From Patescibacteria group bacterium UBA6805 (GTDB lineage: Bacteria; Patescibacteriota; Minisyncoccia; Minisyncoccales; Minisyncoccaceae), in assembly GCA_002452735.1 (NCBI GenBank), contig DKFD01000005.1, forward strand, positions 1 to 21,931: a DNA stretch of 21,931 nt. Direction: 5' to 3'. Both the position numbers and the translations under genes were made by a program. The notes under the pieces were generated by a model. It worked only from the letters and a program-made list of their open reading frames with translations, was not told the DNA's origin and did no database searches. Shown here piece after piece: positions 21,794-21,931 of this stretch (the first letter of the stretch is position 1; every line of letters starts with the position of its first letter).

Positions 21794-21931
21794 AAAATAA
21801 ATGATCCACGAGCAGCTTCCGCTACCCGTGCCTTGTTACGACTTCGTCCCTCTTATTGAGCCTACCTTAGGCCCGCAAATGCGGGATTTCGGGTATTCCC
21901 AACTCGCTTGACGTGACGGGCGGTGAGTACA
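21794..21931 (-). rRNA. rrs: 16S ribosomal RNA, 3' end (partial), with no anti-Shine-Dalgarno
   Basis: The minus strand reads TGTACTCACCGCCCGTC, helix 44, AAGTCGTAACAAGG and helix 45, then GATCA and the 3' tail. Helix 45 is a complete 10-bp stem (21830-21821 with 21816-21807) around the GGAA loop methylated by KsgA, and differs from E. coli at paired positions on both sides, so the gene looks functional. The tail after GATCA is TTTATTTT where E. coli has CCTCCTTA. Counting E. coli length gives a 3' end near 21794. The upstream part of the gene is outside the window. Confidence 0.96.

Noticed and set aside
21794..21931. 16S fragment being a pseudogene
   Set aside because: Helix 45 is fully paired with changes on both sides, the GGAA loop and AAGTCGTAACAAGG block are intact, and it is followed by spacer tRNAs.

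Overview
The window looks like part of a reduced bacterial genome of the Candidate Phyla Radiation (Patescibacteria), most likely a Parcubacteria/Paceibacteria-type lineage. This is inferred from the short AlaRS without its C-terminal domain, the short ProRS without the editing insertion, an RNA polymerase alpha subunit without its C-terminal domain, genes packed with 1-16 nt gaps or overlaps, the gene order infA-rpmJ-rpsM-rpsK-rpsD-rpoA-rplQ-rplM-rpsI, the Cys-rich 'GPWxWTC' surface repeats, a LamG-bearing type IV pilin and a PEGA protein. TGA is used as a stop (e.g. alaS), so this is not a UGA-recoding lineage.

Layout. On the minus strand the right edge holds the 3' end of 16S rRNA and the left edge the 5' end of 23S rRNA, in the same direction. 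The two parts of one rRNA operon are thus separated by about 21.3 kb of protein genes. After the 16S come a SAM methyltransferase gene, tRNA-Ile(GAT) and tRNA-Ala(TGC) (the usual spacer tRNAs), and a terminator. Then, all on minus: a LamG pilin, a membrane channel-like protein, alaS plus a baseplate-J-like membrane protein, and the infA-to-rpsI ribosomal protein/rpoA operon, which ends at a strong hairpin at 12153-12172. A PEGA membrane protein follows on plus. A divergent minus operon mreB2-murA-holB-frr-rseP-proS-mreB1 covers wall synthesis, replication, ribosome recycling, membrane proteolysis and shape. The left end holds a secreted gingipain-like peptidase with Cys-rich repeats (minus), an orphan Cys-rich gene (plus), and a separate promoter and leader for 23S rRNA (minus).

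Main observation. The 16S rRNA has an intact, compensated helix 45 with its GGAA loop, but the last eight nucleotides read UUUAUUUU instead of CCUCCUUA: the anti-Shine-Dalgarno sequence is missing. In agreement, most start codons lack a Shine-Dalgarno sequence and instead follow A-rich, often stop-coupled contexts. Several promoters (alaS, pilin, mreB2, PEGA gene) put the -10 box so close to the ATG that the mRNA should be leaderless or nearly so. The clearest exception is the orphan gene at 800-1459, which has a near-canonical SD and a strong extended -10 promoter and may be foreign. Together this suggests a bacterium that has largely left SD-directed initiation.
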